This document shows positions 7,338 through 17,403 of a DNA stretch of 64,000 nt, piece after piece (the stretch's first letter is position 1; every line of letters begins with the position of its first letter). Origin of the DNA: Lachnospiraceae bacterium (GTDB taxonomy: Bacteria; Bacillota; Clostridia; Lachnospirales; Lachnospiraceae); NCBI GenBank assembly GCA_017437065.1, contig JAFSBX010000121.1:1-64000 (forward strand), given 5' to 3'. The notes beneath the pieces are model-generated. The model saw only the letters and a list, made by a program, of their open reading frames with translations. It did no database searches and was not told the DNA's origin. The position numbers and the translations under genes are program-made.

Positions 7338-8486
7338 TTACCCCATCGAGAATGTATCACAATACTTACAATTCCCCCACTTTTCTCGTCCCTCGTAAAG
7401 ACATTTACGCACCATCTGGAATTTGGGACCATACCAAATATCTAACAGATTATCCTTTGATGCATCTCCCAATGTATATTTCCCCAATGCATCGTTACAG
7501 CATAATGAAACTTGACCATTTGGTCTGATAATCATTTGTTTAAACGGAAGAACACATCTGTCTTGTCCATATTCTTTTAATTCTTTTCTATTCGGTGCAT
7601 CTCCACCTCGAGAAGTCAAAATTTCATTCGGCTTCCTCAGAACAATTGTAACCTTTTCTTTTAACTCCGGATGATTTTCACAATACTGTCTGATGTCCTC
7701 ACACGGCTTAATCAGTCTAAGTTCCTGCTGATAATTATCAATAATTAGTTCATCAAGCACTTCAATTAAAGCGACAAATTTTTCAATCGTCAGCAAAGTA
7801 CCATTTGTATATAAATGCATTCTTGCCTTTGGAAGACGTTCGCGCGCGTATCTATTAAATTCTATAATTCTATTATCCAAGAAAGGCTCGTTATTTGAAA
7901 ACGTAGTAAATCTACCAGAATATTGTATTTCTGACAGCTGATTCACAATATGTTTAAATAATTCCTCACTCATTACAGCCTTTTCCCTAGGATCAACATT
8001 TTTATTGACCGGACAAAAACTACATACACCATTGCACCTATTTATGGTTTCAATTTCAATATGATTAAACAATGGCTGATTGTTATATAATCTTTCCGTT
8101 GCAGCAAAAACTTCTTTTCTAGAATACTCCAGCTTCTTGGATTCCGACCATTCACTTTCTGTTAGTGCTTCTTCTGTAACTAGATATGGATTAATAATCA
8201 ATTCTTTTCCTTCATAAAAACCATGTACAGAGTCTAAATAAAATGAATAATCTGTAATTCCTAACTCCTCCAGTTGAGTAGCCATACTTTCCGAATATAG
8301 GCTCGCTATAACTACATGAAAATCATCATATTTTAATGCTTCTTGTGGCAACATAACTTCTTTACCACAAAAATAGGTACCTCTTTTATTGACGTCATTA
8401 TCCAAAAAACAACAAACTGCATCCTTATATTTTTCAAATGCGAGTTTTCCATAAAACCCCGCTCCAAAAATTATCAGCTTTTTCAT
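7338..8486 (-). CDS. Radical SAM/SPASM-type protein with N-terminal Rossmann-like module
   Basis: Residues 1-90 form the accessory module (IIFGAGFYGK, VVIASLYSES). The radical-SAM core starts at about 140, with cluster cysteines C151-x3-C155-x2-C158 in CNGVCSFCPV and a substrate-side segment FSNNEPFLDNRI. The C-terminus has CCND and a final CxxC (NCKYCDTF), like SPASM/Twitch auxiliary-cluster domains. It is closely related to the protein at 19803-21230, sharing INRCN, EPFLD and APNRKE motifs. In glycan loci such enzymes could alter a sugar or carrier by radical chemistry; the substrate is not known. It starts 19 nt after the GT32 gene. Confidence 0.82.
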   Translation of the reverse strand: MKKLIIFGAGFYGKLAFEKYKDAVCCFLDNDVNKRGTYFCGKEVMLPQEALKYDDFHVVIASLYSESMATQLEELGITDYSFYLDSVHGFYEGKELIINPYLVTEEALTESEWSESKKLEYSRKEVFAATERLYNNQPLFNHIEIETINRCNGVCSFCPVNKNVDPREKAVMSEELFKHIVNQLSEIQYSGRFTTFSNNEPFLDNRIIEFNRYARERLPKARMHLYTNGTLLTIEKFVALIEVLDELIIDNYQQELRLIKPCEDIRQYCENHPELKEKVTIVLRKPNEILTSRGGDAPNRKELKEYGQDRCVLPFKQMIIRPNGQVSLCCNDALGKYTLGDASKDNLLDIWYGPKFQMVRKCLYEGREKWGNCKYCDTFSMG

Positions 8487-8505
8487 AAAAATAAAACCTT
8501 CACCA

Positions 8506-9600
8506 TTAATTATTTGTAAATATACTTTCTAAAATTATCATCTGTTTCTGACGTTCTTCACTCTTATCTTTTTTAGAAATCCAACCTCCGGCACAATGAT
8601 GTATACCATAAGAACCGGCACTATGTTGCATCTCTCCTGTAAACCAGTTTTTAGGCGAAAAAGAATCTCTTGCCAACAAAATACAATTATTTCTATTCTG
8701 TGACTTTCCATTTATATCAAATCCTTTATTCCTCATAAAATGAGCCATAAACACTGGTTGCACTTCAGTCAGTAACAAATTATTTGCATCAAACTTCCTA
8801 CTTTCGTATGCATCTAACATTTCCTTGACAAGGGAACAACCTTTTTTAGCACCAAACGCCGCGAGTTCAATGTCTCTAAGAGGACCAAATCCTGCAACAC
8901 AATCAGCCGACAACAATGGATCAATATTTCGAAGCAATTCCAAGTCCATGTCAAAATAAAAACCACCATAATTATATACAGCATCTAATCTTGCATAATC
9001 TGTTGCATAAGCCCATTTTTTCTGTTTATACGCCTCATACATATATTCATTTTTTGTAACATCATAATTCTCAGAATTCCACTCTCTAATCTCATAATCA
9101 GGACAATATTTTTTCCAACTCTCAATGCACTTCTTTGAGAGTTCATCCTTTTCAGAACCACTAAACCAAAAACAATGTATTATCTTTGGAATTTTGTCTT
9201 CCCCACTTAACTTCACACTTTTGCATGAATCATCAACTTGACCAGCAATCAACATTGGTAAACAAAAGCAACCTACATCCTTTAATTTCTCTATTGCCTC
9301 AAGCTGTTGATATATCTCATATGCATATCTCTCTGACGAAATAAGGATTACAATATTTTCCAACTCATCGTTTAATAAATATTGTAACGAATGTATTTCC
9401 TTCTTTGTACTATCAATCTCATATAACGTTCCATCCTTAAAAGGATCATTATCCGTAATATACGTGATTTTTTCTGCTAACTGTAATTCCTTGTAGTTAT
9501 CCGAAATCACTTGCAAAAAAACCGATGCTCCAAATGCAACTAATTTCTTCTTTGCTGTTATATCCAAAAACGCTTTAAAGTTATTCTTTTCTATAACCAT
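8506..9600 (-). CDS. GT32-type (DXD, capsular mannosyltransferase-like) glycosyltransferase
   Basis: Residues about 135-364 match the Gly_transf_sug (GT32) family: IPKIIHCFWFSG at the start, WKKYCPDYEIREWN, ATDYARLDAVYNYGG and the DXD motif in FYFDMDLELL. The first 125 residues are another version of the accessory module (VAFGASVFLQVI, TDNDPFKDG). It transfers a sugar from a nucleotide donor, probably to a growing cell-surface or flagellar glycan. It lies 13 nt after its upstream neighbour and 19 nt before the next gene, consistent with one transcript. The start codon ATG 9600 has only a weak ribosome site. Confidence 0.88.
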   Translation of the reverse strand: MVIEKNNFKAFLDITAKKKLVAFGASVFLQVISDNYKELQLAEKITYITDNDPFKDGTLYEIDSTKKEIHSLQYLLNDELENIVILISSERYAYEIYQQLEAIEKLKDVGCFCLPMLIAGQVDDSCKSVKLSGEDKIPKIIHCFWFSGSEKDELSKKCIESWKKYCPDYEIREWNSENYDVTKNEYMYEAYKQKKWAYATDYARLDAVYNYGGFYFDMDLELLRNIDPLLSADCVAGFGPLRDIELAAFGAKKGCSLVKEMLDAYESRKFDANNLLLTEVQPVFMAHFMRNKGFDINGKSQNRNNCILLARDSFSPKNWFTGEMQHSAGSYGIHHCAGGWISKKDKSEERQKQMIILESIFTNN

Positions 9601-9613
9601 ATTTTCGAACTCA

Positions 9614-10828
9614 TCAATTTATCAAATATATTGACGAAACTCCTTTCTCCATTAAATATGACGTCATCTTCACTACATCAAAATGATTTGCCACAATATA
9701 TATATTCTCACGCCTCTCATCCTGCAACAGTACATCATCAATTTTACATATATGTTCAGCACTATCCGTAGTTTTCAAATCTGTAACTGCTAAAATTATA
9801 TTATTATAACCATTTTTTCTTAACCGTGCTGCCGCATCTCTCCCTTTTTTTCCTGCACCATATACTACAACATTACAATTTCCCAATTTCTCACTATATA
9901 ACTTTTCTTCCAAAAAAAATTTTTTATACAATCTATTTTTAGGAGTATCAACCATGCGTAATGCATTATTATAATCCTCTCCCAGATCAAGTGCCCACAA
10001 ATCTCCTTCCAAATACGGATCTACTATTAACTCCTTAAGCATATCCCTTTCGGTACTGTCAAAGAAGTAATCAATCACTCCATTTAATCCGCACAAAATA
10101 TCCATTTTACGCTTAATAGTTGCATTAGTGTCATCATCCAAATAGTTCCTAATAATATAACACGGCTCATATATGTATACAGCACCGTCGAACATCATTT
10201 GAAAATTCATATACATCTGAATAAAAATCGTATCCATCTTATCCTGAAATTTAGATATATTTTTCATCCAACCATCTCGTTTAAAAATAACATTTGATAA
10301 AAAAGTAAAAAAAGCCCCGTTCTGCTTCGCATCACTCAACACATTTTTCCCTATACCATTACCAAACGACACTTGGTACACTCTCTCTATTTCTGATTCC
10401 TCAAATAATTGCACCGTTCCTCTATATACTTCGTCCGTACCATACATATTAAATGGTGTAACCAATAAATCAAATTCTTTCATTTTGATAATATCAAGAA
10501 TTGTTTTTAACGCTGCCTTCTCCGGTAAATCATCATTACCTATAATCCAACAATACGTAGCATCAGCCATTTGAACGGAATTCAAAAAATTAATATCCAT
10601 TCCTTGATTTTTTTTAAATCTAAAATATTTTATTTCGACCTCTTTATTTTTTTGCTGCTGTTCAAATATCCATTCAGACGGATCCTCTACTGACGAATCA
10701 TCACTTATACATATTTGCACTTTATCTTCTGCGTTACATTCCTTAATCTGCCTAACACATTCAAGAACAAGTCTCTGTAATTCTTCTTTTCTATTATAAT
10801 TTGGAATAGATACAGATAACTCTTTCAC
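9614..10828 (-). CDS. GT2-family glycosyltransferase with C-terminal Rossmann-like module
   Basis: I place the start at GTG 10828 (VKELSVSIPNYNRKEEL). It has AAAGGAG 8 nt upstream and begins 1 nt after the previous gene's stop, which suggests coupled translation; the longer frame to 10852 lacks a ribosome site. GT2 motifs are SVSIPNYN, ISDDSS and WIIGNDD as the DXD equivalent. Residues about 315-404 carry the accessory module (NVVVYGAGKKGRDAAARL, IYIVANHFDV). The GT domain resembles transferases that modify surface polysaccharide; substrate unknown. Confidence 0.85.
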   Translation of the reverse strand: MKELSVSIPNYNRKEELQRLVLECVRQIKECNAEDKVQICISDDSSVEDPSEWIFEQQQKNKEVEIKYFRFKKNQGMDINFLNSVQMADATYCWIIGNDDLPEKAALKTILDIIKMKEFDLLVTPFNMYGTDEVYRGTVQLFEESEIERVYQVSFGNGIGKNVLSDAKQNGAFFTFLSNVIFKRDGWMKNISKFQDKMDTIFIQMYMNFQMMFDGAVYIYEPCYIIRNYLDDDTNATIKRKMDILCGLNGVIDYFFDSTERDMLKELIVDPYLEGDLWALDLGEDYNNALRMVDTPKNRLYKKFFLEEKLYSEKLGNCNVVVYGAGKKGRDAAARLRKNGYNNIILAVTDLKTTDSAEHICKIDDVLLQDERRENIYIVANHFDVVKMTSYLMEKGVSSIYLIN

Positions 10829-10829
10829 T

Positions 10830-11930
10830 TTAAACACTCCTTTTTTCCGCAAAAATTAACGCTCTTCTAAAACCAGTTTCTTCCCTATCCAGTTCCCATT
10901 CTCCTTGACAAATCACCCAACCTTCTGAATTTGAACAGCGATACCCTATCCCCTTTAGAAACTCTCCTATTTTTTTATTATCCTCCTCATGATGGTATGT
11001 ACAAATTGCAAGTAGCAGATTATTTTTACATATAATATTCTTTGCTCCTGTAAGTGCTTCTAATTCCATACCTTCTATATCCATTTTGATAGCAGCAATA
11101 TTAATGTTTTGAAACAAAGTATCTAATTTGATATTTTCTGAATCATCAAAGGAAGATGCTAATTTCTTTATAATAGTTACTTTTTCCATATATCTTGCAT
11201 AAGTCTTAGACAAAGCTTCTATCCATTCCTCATCCACCTCTATCATGTATAAGTGCTCCACTTGTTCAATAATTTTTAAACCAAAAATTCCTTCAGCCGT
11301 ACCAACATCTACTACACTTCCTACAACATCAGACAACTTATCGAAATTCCAATAGCAGTGTGGACACCTCGAATCTTGTTCCATCAACATTTGATTGACA
11401 TAATATCTCGCTTTTTGTTCTGTATTAATACTTCTAGCCAAATACATACGCTTTCCACAATATATACTGTAATAAAGTCCACACTCAGCATCGTGAAAAA
11501 CTTCTGTTTTTTTATTTAAATATTCATCAAAAAATGGATAACAATACATTCTTGCCCTATTGCATAACATATACTCTATCGGATACTCCATAGGATTGTT
11601 TTCAACATATTCAGCATACTTTTTTTTAAGACGTTCATCCAATACCGGCATGACCACATCTTCATAGTATATCTTTGCCGGCTCTATATTGTATTCTTCT
11701 ATAAGCTGCTTTCTTATTTCTTCAAAATAGACTGTACAAATCCATATTTCATCATATTCATATTGCTTTATATCTTTTGGATCTATAACAGGAATATCCC
11801 GAAATCTATTATCTGAAAAAAAATTATCTGCGATTGCAATAATATCCACACCACTTGCATAATTCAAACATTGATTGATAATTTTCTTTCCTTTATCACC
11901 AAAACCAAATATTATGATTGACTTACCCAT
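10830..11930 (-). CDS. FkbM-like SAM methyltransferase with N-terminal Rossmann-like module
   Basis: Residues 1-95 are the accessory module (SIIIFGFGDKGKKII, YDEIWICTVYFEEI). Residues about 205-360 form a Rossmann methyltransferase with the SAM-binding VVDVGTAEGIFGL and the FkbM-type motif IKMDIEGMELEAL. Between them is a segment with a possible zinc pair, CPHC. FkbM enzymes methylate sugar hydroxyls, so O-methylation of a glycan residue is the likely role. The ATG at 11930 has GAGAGGGTG 6 nt upstream. The gene is coupled to the next by a 1-nt gap. Confidence 0.85.
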   Translation of the reverse strand: MGKSIIIFGFGDKGKKIINQCLNYASGVDIIAIADNFFSDNRFRDIPVIDPKDIKQYEYDEIWICTVYFEEIRKQLIEEYNIEPAKIYYEDVVMPVLDERLKKKYAEYVENNPMEYPIEYMLCNRARMYCYPFFDEYLNKKTEVFHDAECGLYYSIYCGKRMYLARSINTEQKARYYVNQMLMEQDSRCPHCYWNFDKLSDVVGSVVDVGTAEGIFGLKIIEQVEHLYMIEVDEEWIEALSKTYARYMEKVTIIKKLASSFDDSENIKLDTLFQNINIAAIKMDIEGMELEALTGAKNIICKNNLLLAICTYHHEEDNKKIGEFLKGIGYRCSNSEGWVICQGEWELDREETGFRRALIFAEKRSV

Positions 11931-12025
11931 TTATGCACCCTCTCACTTATTCTTAAACCTCTCTAAAAACATCGTTGGACAAAACAGATATTCAATAATT
12001 TAGTCACATCCGGATATTCTTCTTC

Positions 12026-13882
12026 TCAAATGCACACACAATCCTTAATGCCCTTTTTACTTAATAGTTCTAAAATAGTTGCTTGATTTTTTTCATCTAC
12101 ACATACAACTACTCCAATATCTTTTATACATGTTATCTCAGACAAAAACAAGACATCCTTTCCATTAAATCTCCTTGGATTCGTATGTCCATCTGAAACA
12201 ATATACCCTTTAACATTTTGGATGATATTACTATATTGTTTTGCCATGTATCCGATTCCATACACATAAATATATTTTTTTCTTTTACACAATGACTCAA
12301 TCGCACTTTGTGAGATTAATTTCGACATTTCTAAAAAGCTAGTAAAATCACCATACTGTTTCTTTACTTGTCTTATAATATGATTAATGTAATATTCTAA
12401 ATTAGTCTCATTAACTGATGCATAATCCCCATGCTCTACTATAGCAGAATAATACATCTTATCCTTCATCATTTTTTTTATCTTATGTAGTTCTTTTAAT
12501 TCCAAAGCCTGCTCAAAAATATCACCTCTGTACCATCCAGATATACCTCTCTGCTCTTCTCCAAAATAATTGCCAAAAATCGCACGTGGTGGAAATAGTG
12601 CACCTAAAAATTGTTCCTCTCCAAAAATCATAATTATATTATTAATATAATTGTGATTTTTTAACAAATTACTCCATATTCCAAATATATGTGATTTAGC
12701 AATATAATTAGGACATCTGTCGGATGACATATCCTCATCTTCAAAATAGCAGATATATTGATATTCTCTAATTCTATTAAAATTTAATGAAGGTACTGTT
12801 TCAAAGCCCTTGTCTCTATATATTCTGCGAATTTCATCCGCTTCTGAAAATATCAATACACGTATATAATCTTTAATATCTCCCAGATAAGACCATACAT
12901 ATTCTACTGCATTCTTCCATTCGGCTTTCACGATAATAATTGCTGTATTTGTAACTGTTTCAACTTCACTTTCTAATATAATATACCTTAAATGTAAAGA
13001 ATGCTGTAATTCCTGCATATCCATTGTACGAATTATATTTTTCCAAATTAAATTCACATCATAGTTCGTATTCTTGTCTACATAATCTATTGCCTGACGC
13101 AAATTTTCTTGCGTTTGTTCTTTCAAGGTATTATTATACAATGATTTCTTTTTCAAAAAAGGAAAATTTCTTTTACTAATTAACTCATATGGAACAAAAT
13201 AATACTGTAAAAAATTATTTTTGATAATATGCGAATCATTACATTCTGTATCTGCCAAAACATCGTATCTATATCCAAGTTTCGCAAAATATTGCGTAAA
13301 AAGTACTTCATGTTTATGTACAACATCTTCAAATTTTTCAAAATAGGGAAGTTTTTCCCAGTATTCTCTAAACTCTTTACTATGAAACATGCACTTTTTT
13401 ATTCTTAAAAAAAAAGAATGTATATGTTCTTGAAAATGTCTCTTATCCGCATTCAACACTTCTGCAAACTTTGCTAAACCACAGAAATCCCATTTTTTTT
13501 TATCTAATTCCGAAAAAATCTCTTTCATTGGCACAAATGGTCCAAAAAAAGAATCATTTACTAAAACCAATTCATCATACTTATAAACTTCATCCCATCC
13601 AATCAAATCACACAGTGCATCTTTAAAAGCACCTGAATCATATCCAATGTTTTTTCGAAAGAAGTACCGGTCTGCAAATTTACTTATATTCTCTAAACCA
13701 CTAGCTATCTCTTCTTTATTCGAGATAACAATAAGAGTATCCACACATGTTTTCAACTCATTTAACATATATCCTATGTAGTCATCAACAATACCTTCTC
13801 TGTCGTATGTTACATATATACATAACTTTCTTGTATACACATAATTATCAAGCATGGTATCTTTTCTACTTATTTCTAACAT
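12026..13882 (-). CDS. RgpF-like rhamnan-synthesis protein with C-terminal Rossmann-like module
   Basis: A 618-residue protein whose first 250 residues match the RgpF family (rhamnose-glucose polysaccharide side-chain transferases): KLCIYVTYDREG, FRKNIGYDSGAFKDAL, DELVLVNDSFFGP and a downstream FFLRIKK segment. The middle (about 300-520) is a second domain I cannot name, and residues about 525-618 resemble the accessory module (YIYVYGIGYMAKQYS, VVVCVDEKN). It probably adds deoxyhexose units to the glycan. The ATG at 13882 follows GGGGGACAG. It sits between GT2 and methyltransferase genes on the same strand. Confidence 0.82.
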   Translation of the reverse strand: MLEISRKDTMLDNYVYTRKLCIYVTYDREGIVDDYIGYMLNELKTCVDTLIVISNKEEIASGLENISKFADRYFFRKNIGYDSGAFKDALCDLIGWDEVYKYDELVLVNDSFFGPFVPMKEIFSELDKKKWDFCGLAKFAEVLNADKRHFQEHIHSFFLRIKKCMFHSKEFREYWEKLPYFEKFEDVVHKHEVLFTQYFAKLGYRYDVLADTECNDSHIIKNNFLQYYFVPYELISKRNFPFLKKKSLYNNTLKEQTQENLRQAIDYVDKNTNYDVNLIWKNIIRTMDMQELQHSLHLRYIILESEVETVTNTAIIIVKAEWKNAVEYVWSYLGDIKDYIRVLIFSEADEIRRIYRDKGFETVPSLNFNRIREYQYICYFEDEDMSSDRCPNYIAKSHIFGIWSNLLKNHNYINNIIMIFGEEQFLGALFPPRAIFGNYFGEEQRGISGWYRGDIFEQALELKELHKIKKMMKDKMYYSAIVEHGDYASVNETNLEYYINHIIRQVKKQYGDFTSFLEMSKLISQSAIESLCKRKKYIYVYGIGYMAKQYSNIIQNVKGYIVSDGHTNPRRFNGKDVLFLSEITCIKDIGVVVCVDEKNQATILELLSKKGIKDCVCI

Positions 13883-13915
13883 TTACTGTCCCCCATACTA
13901 CAATTGTATATTAAT

Positions 13916-15043
13916 TCATCTTATCTCCCATAGTTCTTCTAAAACATCTTCCAGCGATACAATTCGACAAAGACCCTTTCCCTCATACATATTTCTAATT
14001 TCTTCAAAATGCATTACTGCTGTAACAATAACCATGTCAACCCTCTGCAAAGCTTCTACATTATCAGGTTTTATTATAGGTATTTCTATATATGGATACT
14101 TATCCATCTTATCGATGATACAAACCACTTCCACAGAGGAATCTTTTAATTCATAAAATAGATAATTGCCTAATTCTCCATACCCATAAATTGCTACTGT
14201 TCTTACATTATGTATCCGCATAAAGTATTCCACAGAATATCCGGCCACCTTTAAAGCCAACCATTTTTTATATATAGAATTATATGCTCTAAGATAACTG
14301 ACACTATTCATTAATGTTTTCTCATATTTATTTACATCATAATCATGGCTTGTAATAATTTTTTTTGTTTCCACAATGTCTTGTGTTGCGGATAAAGTTT
14401 TTTCACTCACTCCTCCGAAACTATACTTACACAAGGTATAATTCATTTTTTTAAATTGATATCCTGAATCTATACACTGATAATACCAATCCAATTCTGC
14501 TCGCAATCTATATTTTGTATTAAACGAACATTTCTCAAAACATATGTTCTTCGCAAACATTGCTTGATGAATAAATCCCATACCTGCTGTTGACAGAATT
14601 TCCGTTTTATCATCCATTAACATATGTTCCGGTAGTGCATTTGTTTGAAACAATTCGTTCCCATTAGGCATAATTACAATTGCATCACCATAATAAACTT
14701 CTTTTTCCGGATATGTATCAATATAATCACTTACTCTCTGCAGAGTATTTTCATCTAAGAAGTAATCTCCACTATTTAGAAAACAAATATACTCTCCTCT
14801 CGCCCTTGCGACTGCTTTATTCATAGCATCATATAACCCCGAGTCCTTTTGTGAAAATATCCTTAAGGAATGATTCTTATATAATTTTTCACAATTCTTT
14901 ACTAATTGCAATGTATTATCTGTCGAACAACCATCTTCTATTATATGCTCAAAATCGGTATACGACTGACTATAAATACTTTTCATAGTATCCGCAATAC
15001 GCATTTCTTCATTATAACAGATTGTAATAATCGAAAACTTCAT
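13916..15043 (-). CDS. GT2-family glycosyltransferase with C-terminal Rossmann-like module
   Basis: GT2 signatures are FSIITICYNEEMRI at the N-terminus, IIEDGCSTDNT (about 36-46) and FLNSGDYF as the DXD region near 90. It resembles WcaA/PGL-type transferases that act on colanic-acid-like glycans. The last 95 residues hold the accessory module (VAIYGYGELGNYLFYEL, VDMVIVTAVMHFEEI). Its ATG overlaps the stop of the 25-codon ORF upstream as TAATG, with AGAAGAGG for initiation, so it is probably translated by coupling. It is 33 nt from the RgpF-like gene. Confidence 0.87.
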   Translation of the reverse strand: MKFSIITICYNEEMRIADTMKSIYSQSYTDFEHIIEDGCSTDNTLQLVKNCEKLYKNHSLRIFSQKDSGLYDAMNKAVARARGEYICFLNSGDYFLDENTLQRVSDYIDTYPEKEVYYGDAIVIMPNGNELFQTNALPEHMLMDDKTEILSTAGMGFIHQAMFAKNICFEKCSFNTKYRLRAELDWYYQCIDSGYQFKKMNYTLCKYSFGGVSEKTLSATQDIVETKKIITSHDYDVNKYEKTLMNSVSYLRAYNSIYKKWLALKVAGYSVEYFMRIHNVRTVAIYGYGELGNYLFYELKDSSVEVVCIIDKMDKYPYIEIPIIKPDNVEALQRVDMVIVTAVMHFEEIRNMYEGKGLCRIVSLEDVLEELWEIR

Positions 15044-15120
15044 TAATAACCTCTTCTACTTTTATACAATTCTTTTAATCCACTGCGAAACTTCTTAATA
15101 TAATTTACAAATTTTTTCAT
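15043..15120 (-). CDS. 25-codon basic ORF coupled to the GT2 gene
   Basis: The ORF starts at ATG 15120 with AAAGGG 9 nt upstream and ends in a TAA whose last base is the first base of the next start codon (TAATG). The product begins MKKFVNYIKKFRSGLK, is strongly basic and could form an amphipathic helix. It lies 11 nt after the stop of the DUF268 gene, so it fills the whole gap between two genes. It may be a real small protein or simply a coupling leader. No homologue is known to me. Confidence 0.4.
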   Translation of the reverse strand: MKKFVNYIKKFRSGLKELYKSRRGY

Positions 15121-15131
15121 GTAAAAACCCT

Positions 15132-16184
15132 TTATTCTTTTACAAAATGAAATAAACCGTACCTATATTCTCCATTATGATTATCTTCATCATATTTCTG
15201 CAAATCCACATTATATTCTATTTTTTCATTTGCTGCACAGGAAAATTCTTTCAACGTAAGCTCATTAAAGCATTCTATAACTGTGGTCGCATAAAATACT
15301 CTATGTGCATTAAATTCTACTTTTTCTTTTCCAATAGGCAACGCTATATAAAGATGTCCACTCTTTTTTATCTTCTTTTGTATTTCTGCAAAACACTTAA
15401 AACAAGATTCCGGGTCTATTGGATCACCATAACGACCTAACCCAAAATGCTCTAGCGAACATAAAGCTGACATACTCTCAATGCTATTATCTTCTACCTG
15501 TTTTAAACTAGTTGCATCATCTACAATTGTATGTAGATTTTCAACCTCTCCTGGGAATTCCCTGATATCTATTATTGATACTTCTATATCCATTGCTAAC
15601 AAATGCGCAATAAATCCGTCAATTCTTGATCCTATATCAAAATGTTTTTTTATACCGCTTTTATATATTAATTTCGCTGCCCACAAATCCTGCCAAAAAT
15701 AATTGCTCATGGTTCCCGCCATAGCATACTTATCATACATTATCGGCCATAAATATTGCCTCTGAATTTTAAAGTTTTCCCTTGTATTTAATTCATCATA
15801 TCTTTTCTTATCGTCTTCAAAAAAAGTATGTTCTGTTATACTAAATTCAGCACAATAGTTTGTATAATTTTTTTCACCTAAAATTTCTCTAATAATCTCT
15901 ATATTAGTGCATCCTAACTGTGTTTTTACACCTTTTATAAAAATAAATTTATTAATGTCTATATTTCTCTTAGTACACTCTCTATATATTTCATTTACAT
16001 AAGTATTAGCAACTACTACATAATCACAAGCAACCGGAATTTCATCAATACCATATATCGGCTTATCCATAAAATTGTCTGTTTTCTTATAAGTCTCAAC
16101 AAAACCTATAACTTCTCCATTAAGAGAATTATTTATGACTTCCTTTGCAATAGTACCTGTTCCCCAGATTAAAATCCTTTGCAT
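15132..16184 (-). CDS. DUF268 methyltransferase-like protein with N-terminal Rossmann-like module
   Basis: Residues about 185-345 match the DUF268 family: HFDIGSRIDGFIAHLL, SIIDIREFPG, CSLEHFGLGRYGDPIDPE and EFNAHRVFY. The fold is a SAM-methyltransferase type (FDIGSR as the glycine-rich loop). The first 80 residues carry the accessory module (ILIWGTGTIAKEV, CDYVVVANTYVNEI). DUF268 genes occur in polysaccharide clusters, where they probably methylate sugars; biochemical proof is lacking. The start is ATG 16184, and the gene is followed by the 25-codon coupled ORF. Confidence 0.83.
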   Translation of the reverse strand: MQRILIWGTGTIAKEVINNSLNGEVIGFVETYKKTDNFMDKPIYGIDEIPVACDYVVVANTYVNEIYRECTKRNIDINKFIFIKGVKTQLGCTNIEIIREILGEKNYTNYCAEFSITEHTFFEDDKKRYDELNTRENFKIQRQYLWPIMYDKYAMAGTMSNYFWQDLWAAKLIYKSGIKKHFDIGSRIDGFIAHLLAMDIEVSIIDIREFPGEVENLHTIVDDATSLKQVEDNSIESMSALCSLEHFGLGRYGDPIDPESCFKCFAEIQKKIKKSGHLYIALPIGKEKVEFNAHRVFYATTVIECFNELTLKEFSCAANEKIEYNVDLQKYDEDNHNGEYRYGLFHFVKE

Positions 16185-16239
16185 TTTATCGTCCTCCTAT
16201 TCTACCAACCCCAAATATAGATATTAACCTATTTACGAC

Positions 16240-17391
16240 TTATTTAAACAACTCTGTACCCAACACAATTTGGCTAGAATCTATACCATATTTTTTTTCC
16301 AATTCATTACTAATTTCTAGTGCAACATTCATATCTCTAATCATTATAATTACCTTACACCCTACAAAATCTGCTATTCTGGATATATCAATTATTTCTA
16401 TTCCGGCATAAAATCCGTTCCTTTCTCTATCACTTAGGGCTACAACATTATACTGTAAGGCAATATTATTTTCATATTGCTGAAAAAAATTTCCCATTCC
16501 ATATATTATTACATTCTCACTAATGTTTTTTCGATTATAATGTACTAAATAACTACCTAAATCCCCCTTAAAATTATCATATATACTATCCTCAATTACT
16601 TTTTCATCAGGAAGCCTATATAAATCCCGAATGGTTTCATCTAAATCATCCCGATATGTATCAATTAATCCACAATGTACCCCTGAACCATCAAAACCAA
16701 CATTTTTAATTAAAGTTTTATACGGACAAATACATAAACCACTATTTTCAATTATTTTTAATCCCCAATATACTGCCCATGAATTATTATTCCCTTTTAT
16801 TCTATCGAACAACATATTCGGATAATCTCTTGCCCAAGCAGCTAACTCAATTGATTTTTCCTTCTCTATCATAATCCTTTGTAAAATGTTGTTGTCTTGA
16901 TTATATTGCAACCATCTGTCTTTCCAAGTTCCCCATCCCCATGAACACATTCTACCATGAAAGTAAGCATCATATTGGTCACTTTCTACATTAATATGCC
17001 ACGCATAACCACTAGCACAATATACTCTTTTTTCGTTTCGATACTTATGAAAAACCTGAAGCATAAAGTTAATGAAGTCTGGAGCCGGTACGCAATCATC
17101 TTCTAAAACAATAACTGCATCATTATCTTTTAAAACATAATTAATCCCATCCACAATAGATTTGGCTAACCCCTTGTTATCTTGTGATTCTATTATCTCA
17201 ATAGGACAAATTTGTACACTATGTATTAATTCACTCACTTCTTTCCAACTTTTTTCATCATGTTCTTTTTTTAATCCGTCTTGAAATATAAACAATTTTT
17301 CCGGCAACACACTGTTTCTCGAAAGACCCTCTAGCACCTGTTGCGTATGCAATGGTCTGTTATATGTAAAAAGGATTGTTGCAATATTCAT
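16240..17391 (-). CDS. GT2/GT13-like glycosyltransferase with C-terminal Rossmann-like module
   Basis: N-terminal GT-A domain with ATILFTYNRP, VIVLEDDCVPAPDF (DXD equivalent about residue 95) and MCSWGWGTWKDRW, typical of the family annotated as sugar or methyltransferase-linked GT2 in capsule loci. A substrate-loop segment GFDGSGVHCG follows. Residues about 285-383 are the accessory module (NVIIYGMGNFFQQYE, KVIIMIRDMN). The start is uncertain: ATG 17391 (MNIATILF) is conserved-looking, while an in-frame GTG at 17403 sits 3 nt from GAGAGG. It lies 55 nt upstream of the DUF268 gene. Confidence 0.83.
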   Translation of the reverse strand: MNIATILFTYNRPLHTQQVLEGLSRNSVLPEKLFIFQDGLKKEHDEKSWKEVSELIHSVQICPIEIIESQDNKGLAKSIVDGINYVLKDNDAVIVLEDDCVPAPDFINFMLQVFHKYRNEKRVYCASGYAWHINVESDQYDAYFHGRMCSWGWGTWKDRWLQYNQDNNILQRIMIEKEKSIELAAWARDYPNMLFDRIKGNNNSWAVYWGLKIIENSGLCICPYKTLIKNVGFDGSGVHCGLIDTYRDDLDETIRDLYRLPDEKVIEDSIYDNFKGDLGSYLVHYNRKNISENVIIYGMGNFFQQYENNIALQYNVVALSDRERNGFYAGIEIIDISRIADFVGCKVIIMIRDMNVALEISNELEKKYGIDSSQIVLGTELFK

Positions 17392-17403
17392 CGTTAACTT
17401 CAC

